DNA from: an uncultured Clostridia bacterium
Lineage (GTDB): Bacteria > Bacillota > Clostridia > Christensenellales > Aristaeellaceae
Direction of reading: 5' to 3'
NCBI GenBank assembly: GCA_934643535.1
Contig: CAKUCE010000042.1
Coordinates: 1-15,296 of the forward strand
Length of the DNA: 15,296 nt
In this document: positions 6,367 through 13,267 of the stretch, piece by piece
Position numbering within the stretch: position 1 is the stretch's first letter
Layout of the letters: each line of letters begins with the position of its first letter
Program-made: the position numbers and the translations under genes
Notes under the pieces: generated by a model
Database searches by the model: none
The model's input: only the letters and a program-made list of their open reading frames with translations
Told to the model about the DNA's origin: nothing

Positions 6367-6567
6367 CCGTTCCAGACCTTCGACCTGATCTATCTGATGA
6401 CCAAGGGCGGACCGGGCCGGGCGACGCTGACGCTGTCCCAGTATATTTATGATCAGGGCTTCAGCTATTTCAACGTGGGCCGCGCCTCCGCTGCGGCGCT
6501 GGTGCTGTTCGTCATTGTGGCGGGCCTGACCATGCTGCAAAAGAAATTTGAAAAGAACGATTTCTGA
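6367..6567 (+). pseudogene. Sugar ABC importer permease (MalF type), C-terminal fragment
   Basis: The plus strand encodes about 66 residues that fit the end of a CUT1-family permease. FQTFDLIYLMTKGGPG follows the EAA loop in this family, then comes a Y-x-Y-x-x-x-F region and a last membrane span (AAALVLFVIVAGLTML) ending in a Lys-rich tail. Similarity begins at the F codon at 6370. The first ~230 residues, including five membrane spans and the EAA loop, are missing. In frame, the codons before 6367 run antisense to the kinase fragment and are not permease. The intact MalG-type gene starts 36 bases after the stop, the normal MalF-MalG order, so a full-length gene presumably existed to the left of the junction. 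Confidence 0.85.
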
Positions 6568-6602
6568 TCCGGCTGGATCGGATGAAAAGGAGGAAAACAG
6601 GC

Positions 6603-7433
6603 ATGGTCAAACGCGAATCCATTTTTCAAAAGCTGCTGATTTATCTTTGCCTTCTGCTGGTGCTGGTCGTCACCATGGTCCCGCTGGTGTGGATCATTTC
6701 CGCCTCGTTGAAAAGCAATAACCAGATCTTTGTGTATCCCATCGAATGGATCCCCCGCCATCCCAAATGGAGCAATTATTCCACGGTATGGCAGAAGCTG
6801 CCGCTGTTGACCTATGTACGCAACTCCGCCAAGCTGACGGTCTGCGTCACGCTGATCCAGTTGTTTACCTGTTCCTTTGCCGCCTATGGCTTTGCCAAGT
6901 GCCGCTTCAGGGGCCGCGACCGGCTGTTCATCCTGTACATCGCCACCATGGCCATTCCGTGGCAGTCCTATATGGTGGCTCAGTATGTGATGATGAGCAA
7001 ACTGCATCTGGTCAACTCCCATCTGTCCTACATTTTGCTGAAATGCTTCAGCCCCTTCGGCGTTTTTCTGATGCGCCAGTTCTACAAGGACATTCCCGAC
7101 GAGCTGCTGGAAGCCGCCCGGATCGACGGTCTGAGCGAATTCGGCATCTACCGCCGCATCATGCTGCCCCTGTCCAAGCCCGCGCTGGCCACGCTGACCA
7201 TTTTCACCGTGGTCAACACCTGGAACGACTACATGGGCCCCTACATCTATCTGACCTCCAACGAACTCAAAACCCTGCAGATCGGCATCAAATCCTTCGT
7301 GGGCCAGTACAGCACAGAATACGGCTACATCATGGCGGCCACCCTGCTGTCGCTGATCCCCATCACCGTAGTGTACATCGCCTTCCAGCGCTTCTTCATC
7401 GAGGGCATCGCTACCAGCGGCATCAAGGGATGA
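6603..7433 (+). CDS. Sugar ABC importer permease, MalG type
   Basis: A 276-residue inner-membrane subunit of a CUT1 carbohydrate importer, which pairs with a MalF-type partner to form the channel. Six hydrophobic spans are expected; the first is at about 12-33. The EAA coupling loop is at about 168-196 (ELLEAARIDGLSEFGIYRR...LPLSKPALAT). The ending FFIEGIATSGIKG is typical of the family. The ATG at 6603 is chosen because AAGGAGG (6587-6593) lies nine bases upstream; an ATG at 6582 precedes that site. Its partner gene immediately upstream is truncated, and no binding-protein or ATPase gene adjoins it in this window. As assembled, the protein would have no cognate partner from this locus. Its substrate cannot be deduced. 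Confidence 0.93.
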   Translation: MVKRESIFQKLLIYLCLLLVLVVTMVPLVWIISASLKSNNQIFVYPIEWIPRHPKWSNYSTVWQKLPLLTYVRNSAKLTVCVTLIQLFTCSFAAYGFAKCRFRGRDRLFILYIATMAIPWQSYMVAQYVMMSKLHLVNSHLSYILLKCFSPFGVFLMRQFYKDIPDELLEAARIDGLSEFGIYRRIMLPLSKPALATLTIFTVVNTWNDYMGPYIYLTSNELKTLQIGIKSFVGQYSTEYGYIMAATLLSLIPITVVYIAFQRFFIEGIATSGIKG

Positions 7434-7463
7434 GCCTGATAAACGGAATCGTATTCCTGTAAG

Positions 7464-7503
7464 AAACGGCCTTGCTCCGGATTATTTCGAAGCAAGGCCG
7501 TTT
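7464..7503. terminator. Strong hairpin after the MalG-type gene
   Basis: AAACGGCCTTGCT (7464-7476) and AGCAAGGCCGTTT (7491-7503) form a perfect 13-pair stem with a 14-base loop, 30 bases past the permease stop. The A-rich and T-rich ends of the stem give a terminator-like profile on both strands, and the neighbouring genes converge on it. A weaker stem AGCTC/GAGCT followed by TTTT lies at 7512-7534. Confidence 0.6.
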
Positions 7504-7686
7504 AAGCATGAAGCTCACCTGCAGCGAGCTTTTTCGCCGAAAACCGGCAGGTCGGTATGAATGCAGTCAAAGGAAGGCCGCGGCTCCTCTGCCTCCTTGA
7601 AGAGACTGGTGGCCCTGGCCGCTTAAGCCTCTGAAGGTTTGCAGCAGGCGCTTCTTTAGCGGGCCGGCAGCGGCAGACGGGATGGT

Positions 7687-9213
7687 TTAGTCCAGCCGCT
7701 CAAAATGAGGAATATCGTCCATGGTGACCGGCAGCGTCACCGTGCAGCCGCCCCGGAACGTCTCTCCGTTCCAGCCTTTCCAGCGGCCTTCCGGCAGTCG
7801 GACCTTTTTCTCGGTCGCCCCCTTTTCCAGCACCGGGGCTGCCAACAGACGGTCGCCCAGCATGAACTGGGTGCTGACGCTTTCAAAGCCCTGTCCCGGG
7901 AAGGCATAGGCCATGTGCCGGGTGATGGGTTCGCCGGTTTGGGCGGCATTCTGCGCCAGCCGGTAGAAGGTGTCGCCCAGAGAAGCGTGCAGCTTCAGGG
8001 CATCGACCACCCGGGCGGCATTTTCTTCGTTCAGCACCCGCCACGGTGAAACAGACATCTGCATCATCCCCATAAAGGCGTTGGCCTGCGCCCAGCGGAC
8101 AAACAGTTCTTCGTCCATCTTCTGGCCCTTGTTGAAGCAATCCAGAATACCGCCGCCCACCATATCCGGGCAGCAATAGGCATAGCCCAGCAGTCCCTGC
8201 AGCAGCGTATGAGGGATCAGCGTATTCAGGCCAAAGTCGTTCCAGCTATGATACTTGTCGTGCAGCCGGGCCACAATGGGTTGGCCGCCGAATTTCCGTG
8301 CCGCGCGGAACTCATTGAGGGGATAATGAGAACCCACCTCGTTGAATACCGCCGTCTGTTCCCGGGCCAGCATGGGCACATGGGACCGATCGCTGTCCTG
8401 ATAGAAATAAACGTCGCCCGCGTCGAACTTGTAGCCGTCCACGCCATAACATTCCATGAGCCGGTGCAGCTCTCCGTGATACCATGCCGCCGCCTCGGGG
8501 TTGCTCAGATCCAGCACGGCGCTGTAGCCGCTCCACCATTTTCGAATGGCGATTTCGCCGTCTTTGTCCAAAAGCAGATAGCCCTTGTCCCGAAGCTGTT
8601 TGTAATGGGTCCCGGCGCTGCCCACAATGGGAGAAGTCCAGATCATGACCCCGAAGCCCATCCGATGCAGCTCGTACATCAGGGCTGCCGGGTCTGGAAT
8701 CTTTCCCTTGTGAAATTCAAATACACCGTAATCCTCCTGCCAGCCGCCGTCGATCATCAGAATACCGGCAGGCAGGCCATGTTCCAAAATGCCTCTGGCA
8801 TAGCGGAGAATGTTTTCCGTCGTCTGCTCTGTGCCCAGCTCGATCCATGTATTATACTGGGGTTGGGTGAAGAAACGCCGGTCCGGCAGCGTTCCCGTAA
8901 AGGGAAAATGCGCCCGGCAGGCGGCCAGATAGGCGCCCCGCAGGTCGCCGAAGCCTTCCTCCAGCAAAATTTTCCCCACGCCGCGGCATTCCATCCTCCC
9001 GTCCCTGACTTCCAGCACGAAGGGACGTTCGCTCCAAAGGCAGCGCCCCATGGAGGACACGTACAATGGGGCGAACTGATCGTTTTCCCGCCCGTGATCG
9101 GGATCCAGCGTCAGGGCACTTTGGGCCGTCAGGGGCATCTCGTGACCGTAGTGGACGCTTCCGCCCCACCAGGCTTCTCCCGGAAGCATTGAAAAACCGA
9201 GCTGTTTCATCAT
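7687..9213 (-). CDS. Glycoside hydrolase, GH31-like, short form
   Basis: A probable cytoplasmic alpha-glycosidase of 508 residues with no signal peptide, last gene of the sugar operon. Residues 1-110 are a short N-terminal beta domain. The TIM barrel starts at TQPQYNTWIEL (116-126) and continues with ILMIDGGWQEDYG and the MGFGVMIWTSP strand. YKFDAGD (261-267) contains the likely nucleophile D264, the GH31 K-x-D position. LHDKYHSWNDFGL (317-329), then YCCPDMVGGG, would hold the acid/base; D319 is my best guess. The C-terminal beta sandwich includes LLAAPVLEKGATEKKVRLPEG. GH31 enzymes are often 650 residues or more, so this is a compact variant; alpha-glucosidase, alpha-xylosidase, alpha-galactosidase or another activity cannot be decided. 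It starts 7 bases after the permease stop. A second ATG directly follows the first. Confidence 0.85.
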   Translation of the reverse strand: MMKQLGFSMLPGEAWWGGSVHYGHEMPLTAQSALTLDPDHGRENDQFAPLYVSSMGRCLWSERPFVLEVRDGRMECRGVGKILLEEGFGDLRGAYLAACRAHFPFTGTLPDRRFFTQPQYNTWIELGTEQTTENILRYARGILEHGLPAGILMIDGGWQEDYGVFEFHKGKIPDPAALMYELHRMGFGVMIWTSPIVGSAGTHYKQLRDKGYLLLDKDGEIAIRKWWSGYSAVLDLSNPEAAAWYHGELHRLMECYGVDGYKFDAGDVYFYQDSDRSHVPMLAREQTAVFNEVGSHYPLNEFRAARKFGGQPIVARLHDKYHSWNDFGLNTLIPHTLLQGLLGYAYCCPDMVGGGILDCFNKGQKMDEELFVRWAQANAFMGMMQMSVSPWRVLNEENAARVVDALKLHASLGDTFYRLAQNAAQTGEPITRHMAYAFPGQGFESVSTQFMLGDRLLAAPVLEKGATEKKVRLPEGRWKGWNGETFRGGCTVTLPVTMDDIPHFERLD

Positions 9214-9220
9214 CTTTTTC

Positions 9221-10063
9221 TTATCCTTTCAAACCGGTCGTGGCAACGCCTTCTACCAGGTATTTCTGAAAGCAGACAAAAATCAGCAGAACCGGCACCA
9301 GCGACAGGGTACTCATGGCGAAAAGGCCCGTCCAATCGGTGGCAACCGTAGGGTCGGCAAACATTTTCAGCGCAATGGAAACCGTGTATTTCTTCGGCTT
9401 GCTCAAATAAATCAGGGGGCCGAAGAAATCCTGCCACGTCCAGTAGAAGGAGAAAATGGCCGACGTGATCAGTGAAGGAACCGACAGGGGCAGAAGTACG
9501 CTCAGATAGGTGCGGAACCAGCCGCAGCCGTCGATCTTGGCCGCTTCATCCAGCTCGGCGGGCACCCCCCGCATGAACTGCATGTTCAGGAAGATGAAGA
9601 ATGCGGAGCCGCAGAACTGCGGAATGATCAGGGGCAGATAGGTGTTCAGCCAGCCCAGCGATTTGAACACCATATACTGCGGCACTACCAGCACCTGACT
9701 GGGCAGCAGCATGGTGCCCATCAGCAGGGCAAACCAGAGGTTTTTCTTTTTGAAAGGGATCCGTGCGAAACCAAAGGCCACCAGCGAGGAGGAAGTCACC
9801 GCACCGATGGTGGAAAGGATCGTCACGAAGGCGGAATTGGAGAAATACGTAGCATAGGTATAACGGCCGCTCCCCTGCCAGCCCTTGACGTAGTTTTCCC
9901 AATGGGGCGGGTTGGCGATCAGGCTGTGGGCCTGCGTGAAGATCTGGCTGTTTTCCTTCAGCGAGCTGGCGATCATCCATGCCAGCGGATAGATCATAAT
10001 GATGGAAAGCAGGATGACCGGGATATGAAAGGCCAGCGCTTTCCTGACTTTTTTGCCGTTCAT
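9221..10063 (-). CDS. Sugar ABC importer permease, MalG type
   Basis: A 280-residue membrane subunit that pairs with the MalF-type protein encoded just upstream. Hydrophobic spans begin at about 13-33, and the EAA loop is at about 171-198 (LDEAAKIDGCGWFRTYLSVL...). The protein ends in YLVEGVATTGLKG, as is usual for the family. The ATG at 10063 is chosen because AAGGGAGA precedes it; the frame extends upstream to 10120, but those residues overlap the partner gene and are not permease-like. Only 4 bases separate it from the MalF-type stop, so the ribosome binding site lies inside the end of that gene and translation is probably coupled. It is clearly different in sequence from the MalG-type protein at 6603-7433, so the two are not a recent duplication. 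Confidence 0.94.
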   Translation of the reverse strand: MNGKKVRKALAFHIPVILLSIIMIYPLAWMIASSLKENSQIFTQAHSLIANPPHWENYVKGWQGSGRYTYATYFSNSAFVTILSTIGAVTSSSLVAFGFARIPFKKKNLWFALLMGTMLLPSQVLVVPQYMVFKSLGWLNTYLPLIIPQFCGSAFFIFLNMQFMRGVPAELDEAAKIDGCGWFRTYLSVLLPLSVPSLITSAIFSFYWTWQDFFGPLIYLSKPKKYTVSIALKMFADPTVATDWTGLFAMSTLSLVPVLLIFVCFQKYLVEGVATTGLKG

Positions 10064-10067
10064 AGGG

Positions 10068-10994
10068 TCATTCTCCCTTCGATTCGTAGTGTACCCAGCT
10101 CTCGGAGGAGCGGAACACAAAAATGGATACCACGCCGATGATGCACAGAAGCACCCAGCTCAGCGCGCAGGCATAGCCCATCTTGTAATACTGGAAGGAC
10201 TGCCGGTAGATGTAGAGGGCGTATACCAGCGTTTTGTCGAAGGGGCCGCCATTGGTGATGACCATGCTTTCGGTAAAGGTCTTGAAAGCAGTGATGATAC
10301 CCATCAGAAGGTTGAAGAAGATCACCGGAGACAGCATGGGCAGCGTGATCTTGAAAAAGCGCTGGGGCGCGCTGGCGCCATCGATCAGCGCCGCCTCATA
10401 GTAGCTTTCCGGAATCTGCTTGATGCCGGAAACGAAGATCAGCATGGAGGAACCGAACTGCCACACGCCCAGCAGCACCAGCACATACAGCGCCGTGCCC
10501 GGCTCGCCCACCCAGGAGCGGGTCACGTTAAGGCCGACGGCCTGCAGAAGGGAATTCAGCGCGCCGTCCGCACCGAACAGCTTGCCCCAGATGATCGCAA
10601 TCGCCACGCTCCCGCCCAGCAGGGAGGGCACATAAAACAGCGTGCGATAGATCCCAATGCCCTTATGGCTGCGCGTCGCCAAAATCATGGCGATCAGCAG
10701 CGAAAACGCCAGTCGGAAGGGCACCAGCAGCAGCACGTACTTGAAGGTGACTCCCAGAGAGGTGTAGAAAACCGAATCGGAAAACATCGTCCGGAAATTT
10801 TCAAGACCAATAAACTCCGGCGCTCCAAAGCCGTCGTATTTGGTGAAGGCCAGATACAGAGACGCCAGCATGGGAAACAGGGTGAAAACAAAGAAGCCGA
10901 ACAGCCAGGGGGCGATAAAAAGATAACCGGCCCGGTTGTCTGCGATCGCCTGACGATTTTTCGCCTTGCGCCGGGTGCATGGTATTGCCGTCAT
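10068..10994 (-). CDS. Sugar ABC importer permease, MalF type
   Basis: A 308-residue CUT1 membrane subunit of full length. Hydrophobic spans are visible at about 24-50, 78-105, 118-138, 168-190 and 222-245, with a last one near the C-terminus. The EAA loop is at about 199-226 (YEAALIDGASAPQRFFKITLPML). The segment TNGGPFDKTLVYALYIY after it corresponds to the TKGGP region that begins the truncated permease at 6370. The ribosome binding site is modest (GGCAGG about 10 bases before the ATG at 10994). The gene is separated from the binding-protein gene by about 110 bases that carry two strong hairpins. No ATPase gene is present in the locus; importers of this group commonly share a remote MsmX/MalK-type ATPase. 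Confidence 0.95.
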   Translation of the reverse strand: MTAIPCTRRKAKNRQAIADNRAGYLFIAPWLFGFFVFTLFPMLASLYLAFTKYDGFGAPEFIGLENFRTMFSDSVFYTSLGVTFKYVLLLVPFRLAFSLLIAMILATRSHKGIGIYRTLFYVPSLLGGSVAIAIIWGKLFGADGALNSLLQAVGLNVTRSWVGEPGTALYVLVLLGVWQFGSSMLIFVSGIKQIPESYYEAALIDGASAPQRFFKITLPMLSPVIFFNLLMGIITAFKTFTESMVITNGGPFDKTLVYALYIYRQSFQYYKMGYACALSWVLLCIIGVVSIFVFRSSESWVHYESKGE

Positions 10995-11021
10995 GATGAT
11001 TACCTGCCCTTGATGAACCGA

Positions 11022-11042
11022 CGGCCGCGCGCTGCGCGGCCG
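11022..11042 (-). repeat. GC hairpin A between binding-protein and permease genes
   Basis: CGGCCGCGC and GCGCGGCCG pair over nine bases around the loop GCT. It is the second of two consecutive hairpins met by transcripts leaving the binding-protein gene. No T-run follows, so full termination is not expected. Confidence 0.5.
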
Positions 11043-11064
11043 GTGCGGTGTGATTTTGGGGAAA

Positions 11065-11096
11065 GCCGCCCCCGAGAGGCGTTTCTCAGGGGCGGC
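11065..11096 (-). repeat. GC hairpin B directly after the binding-protein gene
   Basis: GCCGCCCC (11065-11072) pairs with GGGGCGGC (11089-11096), extended by GAGA/TCTC across one mismatch, starting about 10 bases past the stop of the binding-protein gene. On the minus strand it is followed by TTTCCCCAAAATC, too poor in T for a normal terminator. It probably protects the upstream mRNA or causes partial termination. Confidence 0.5.
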
Positions 11097-11105
11097 GGAA
11101 AGCGT

Positions 11106-12368
11106 TTACTGGTTCAGAGCCTTTTCCGCAAAGGCGAACAGGTCGTCCGCAGCCTGCTCGGGGGTAGACTGGCCGAAAAGCACCAGCTGAATCTGCTTGT
11201 TGAACTCGTCGCTCACTTCGCTGTTGGCGGCGGGGTCGGGCGCAAAGATCTTGGAGGAGAACTCAGGCAGCACATTGGAGATGTACTCGAACACGCGCTG
11301 GGTGGTGTCGTCCAGATTCTCCGCGACCTTATTGGCGGCCTCGGTGTTGATCGGCACACCGCGGCGGCCGGCCAGGAACACGTTCGCGTCCATATCGTTG
11401 ATCCAGTAGTTGATGAAGGTCGCAGCCGCATCCACGTTTTCGGAGGTCACAGGCACGCTGAACAGCTGGGAGGGCTTGATGTACATGCCCTTGCCCGCGG
11501 CGCTGCCGGGCAGGATGTTCAGGTTCAGGCCGCCGAACTCGCCCTTGAGCAGGTTGTCATAGGTGGTGTAGGTATCGGTCCAGTCGAAGATCATGGCCGC
11601 TTCACCCTTGGCGAAGGAACGGTCCTCGTTGGAGATGTTGGTGGTCAGCACGGAGACGTTGTCGGTCGCGCCGGCGTCGTGGAGGCGCTTCATCATGGCG
11701 AAATGGTCCACCAGCAGCTGCTTGTCAAAGCCCAGCGCCTTCTGGTCGTCGCTGTACAGATCCTGACCCACGCCGCGTGCGCGGATACGAAGTACGCTCA
11801 TGTCAAAGCCGGGCAAGCAGACGGCGATCTTGCCGGTCTTTTCGGTGTATTCCAGGCAGAACTTTTCGAAATCTTCCCAGGTGGCGTCCTGGGGCAGCAG
11901 CTCCATACCGGCGTCCTTGAGCAGCTTTTCGTTCTGGATGAAGCAGAAAGCATTGGAGCCGATGTTGATGCCGTAGAGCTTACCGTCGAACACGCCGCTG
12001 GACAGAGCGCTGTCGCTGACCTTGCTCAGGTCGATCTTGCCGGCTTTCACCAGCTCGTTCAGATCCATCAGCAAGCCCTTATCCACATAAGCCTGAATAC
12101 GGGAGTAGTCCTGACGGATCACATCGGGCAGATCACTGGCCGCGGCCAGCGTGTTCATCTTAACCCAGTAGTCATTCCAGCCCAGATACTCGGCCTCGTA
12201 CTCAATGCCGGTGGCCTTGGTGAACATATCGCACAGCTCCAGCTGGAAGGCGTTGGAGACTTCCGAGCCCCACCACGCAATGCGCAGGGGTTCATCCGCC
12301 GCCAGTGCGGAAACGCTCACGCCGCACAGCAGCACCAGAGTCAGAAGGATAGAAAGCAGTTTTTTCAT
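11106..12368 (-). CDS. Sugar ABC importer, extracellular substrate-binding protein (family 1)
   Basis: A 420-residue exported binding protein that would capture a sugar or oligosaccharide and hand it to the two permeases encoded downstream. The signal peptide runs to about residue 23 and ends SALA before ADEP, a signal peptidase I site; the LLC further up is not an acceptable lipobox, so membrane anchoring by lipid is unlikely. The mature part opens with LRIAWWGSEV, the typical first strand, and has a family-like ENVDAAATFINYW stretch near 330-340. The start at 12368 follows a strong AAGGAGG about 8 bases upstream. It is the first transporter gene after the regulator pair, has its own promoter region, and is followed by two hairpins. 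The neighbouring GH31 enzyme suggests an alpha-linked glycoside as ligand, which is inference. Confidence 0.93.
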   Translation of the reverse strand: MKKLLSILLTLVLLCGVSVSALAADEPLRIAWWGSEVSNAFQLELCDMFTKATGIEYEAEYLGWNDYWVKMNTLAAASDLPDVIRQDYSRIQAYVDKGLLMDLNELVKAGKIDLSKVSDSALSSGVFDGKLYGINIGSNAFCFIQNEKLLKDAGMELLPQDATWEDFEKFCLEYTEKTGKIAVCLPGFDMSVLRIRARGVGQDLYSDDQKALGFDKQLLVDHFAMMKRLHDAGATDNVSVLTTNISNEDRSFAKGEAAMIFDWTDTYTTYDNLLKGEFGGLNLNILPGSAAGKGMYIKPSQLFSVPVTSENVDAAATFINYWINDMDANVFLAGRRGVPINTEAANKVAENLDDTTQRVFEYISNVLPEFSSKIFAPDPAANSEVSDEFNKQIQLVLFGQSTPEQAADDLFAFAEKALNQ

Positions 12369-12428
12369 GAATCGAGTCCTCCTTGTCAGTTTTGGGATTG
12401 CCAGGTTCTCTTCCCAGCGTTTATCCTG

Positions 12429-12473
12429 AGTATATCGGAACCAACGGAGGCCCGGTACCGGACAAAATGACCT
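12429..12473 (-). promoter_or_regulatory. Probable activator-dependent promoter of the sugar operon
   Basis: On the minus strand a good -10 TATACT (plus 12429-12434) has no usable -35: the six bases 17 away are part of the palindrome CCGGTACCGG (12452-12461). Just upstream of that lies the proximal copy of a TGAC direct repeat (12464-12473). A poor -35 with an abutting repeat is the layout of promoters that need an AraC-type activator. Confidence 0.45.
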
Positions 12474-12494
12474 AAAATACCGAAAAAGTGACTT
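12464..12494. repeat. Direct repeat, candidate AraC-type operator
   Basis: AAAATGACCT (12464-12473) and AAAGTGACTT (12485-12494) match at 8 of 10 positions, and their TGAC cores are exactly 21 bases apart, two helical turns. Measured from a start near 12422, they are centred at about -46 and -67 for the binding-protein promoter. This suits a dimer of the AraC-type regulator whose gene ends at 12527. Confidence 0.45.
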
Positions 12495-12526
12495 TTGCTG
12501 GAAAAGGCCGTGTTTCGATGCGCTTT

Positions 12527-13267
12527 TTATGCTTCTTCTCTGCCGCCCTGTCCCGCCCGGAATTTTCCCGGGGTAACGCCAACGGATTTACGGAAAACCT
12601 CGATAAAATATTTGGCGTCTCCGCCGAAGCCGACGCGCTCAGCCACCTCGCCGATGGAAAGCTCCGGCTGAGCGGTCAGCAGCGTCTGCGCGGCCTGAAT
12701 ACGGCAGGCCGTCACATAGCTGGAAAATTTCTGCCCGGTGCGTTTCTGGAACAGACGGCTCACATAGGTTTCATTCATAAAGAGAAAATTGGCGCACAGG
12801 CTCTTCAGGGAAAGCTCCGGATCGGAAAACTCCTCTGCCACCAGCGAAAGCACCCGGGCCACGATCTCACCGTACCGGCGGTTATCGTCCTCTTCCTGCG
12901 GCTGAACCTCCAGCACCCGTTCCAGCGTGCGTTTCAGCTCCGGGGCCTGCACCGGCTTCAGCACATAGTCTGCCGCACCCAGCCGCAGCGCCTCCCTCAC
13001 GTAATCAAAATCCTGATAACCGGAGAGGATAATGAATTTCGCCTGCGTTTTGCCCTGCAGATCCGCGATCATTTCCAGCCCGTTTTTACCGGGCATGACC
13101 ACATCCGTGATCACCACGTCCGGCTGGTGGGTCAGAATCAGCCGCTCCCCCTCGCTGCCGTCCCGTGCCTGAGCCACCAGCTGAAGGCCCAGCAGGGAAT
13201 AATCCACCAGCGTTTCCAGCTTTTGACGCATCAGCTCCTCGTCATCCACGATCATCAGCTTTTTCAT
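12527..13267 (-). CDS. Response regulator with AraC-type DNA-binding domain, compact form
   Basis: A 246-residue transcription factor, very likely the partner of the kinase encoded just upstream and the activator of the sugar operon downstream. The receiver domain (1-120) shows D8-D9, phosphoacceptor D55 in TDVVMP, switch residue S82 and K104 followed by P105. After a linker of only about 20 residues comes the AraC domain, about 135-240 (LSLKSLCANFLFMNETYVSR, then IGEVAERVGFGGDAKYFIEV). It lacks the ~300-residue middle region of the regulator at 4576-6198. Its 5' end overlaps the kinase gene by 26 bases, so the ribosome binding site (AAGGAGG before the ATG at 13267) lies within the kinase coding sequence and the two are co-translated. 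Confidence 0.95.
   Translation of the reverse strand: MKKLMIVDDEELMRQKLETLVDYSLLGLQLVAQARDGSEGERLILTHQPDVVITDVVMPGKNGLEMIADLQGKTQAKFIILSGYQDFDYVREALRLGAADYVLKPVQAPELKRTLERVLEVQPQEEDDNRRYGEIVARVLSLVAEEFSDPELSLKSLCANFLFMNETYVSRLFQKRTGQKFSSYVTACRIQAAQTLLTAQPELSIGEVAERVGFGGDAKYFIEVFRKSVGVTPGKFRAGQGGREEA

Noticed and set aside
8209..9192. 327-codon plus-strand open frame
   Set aside because: Antisense of the GH31-like gene; no start signals and no recognisable domain.
10053..12470. Very long plus-strand open frame (805 codons)
   Set aside because: It runs antisense through the MalF-type permease, the gap and the binding-protein gene, is rich in His, Gln and Gly as expected for antisense of GC-biased codons, has no ribosome binding site and resembles no known protein.
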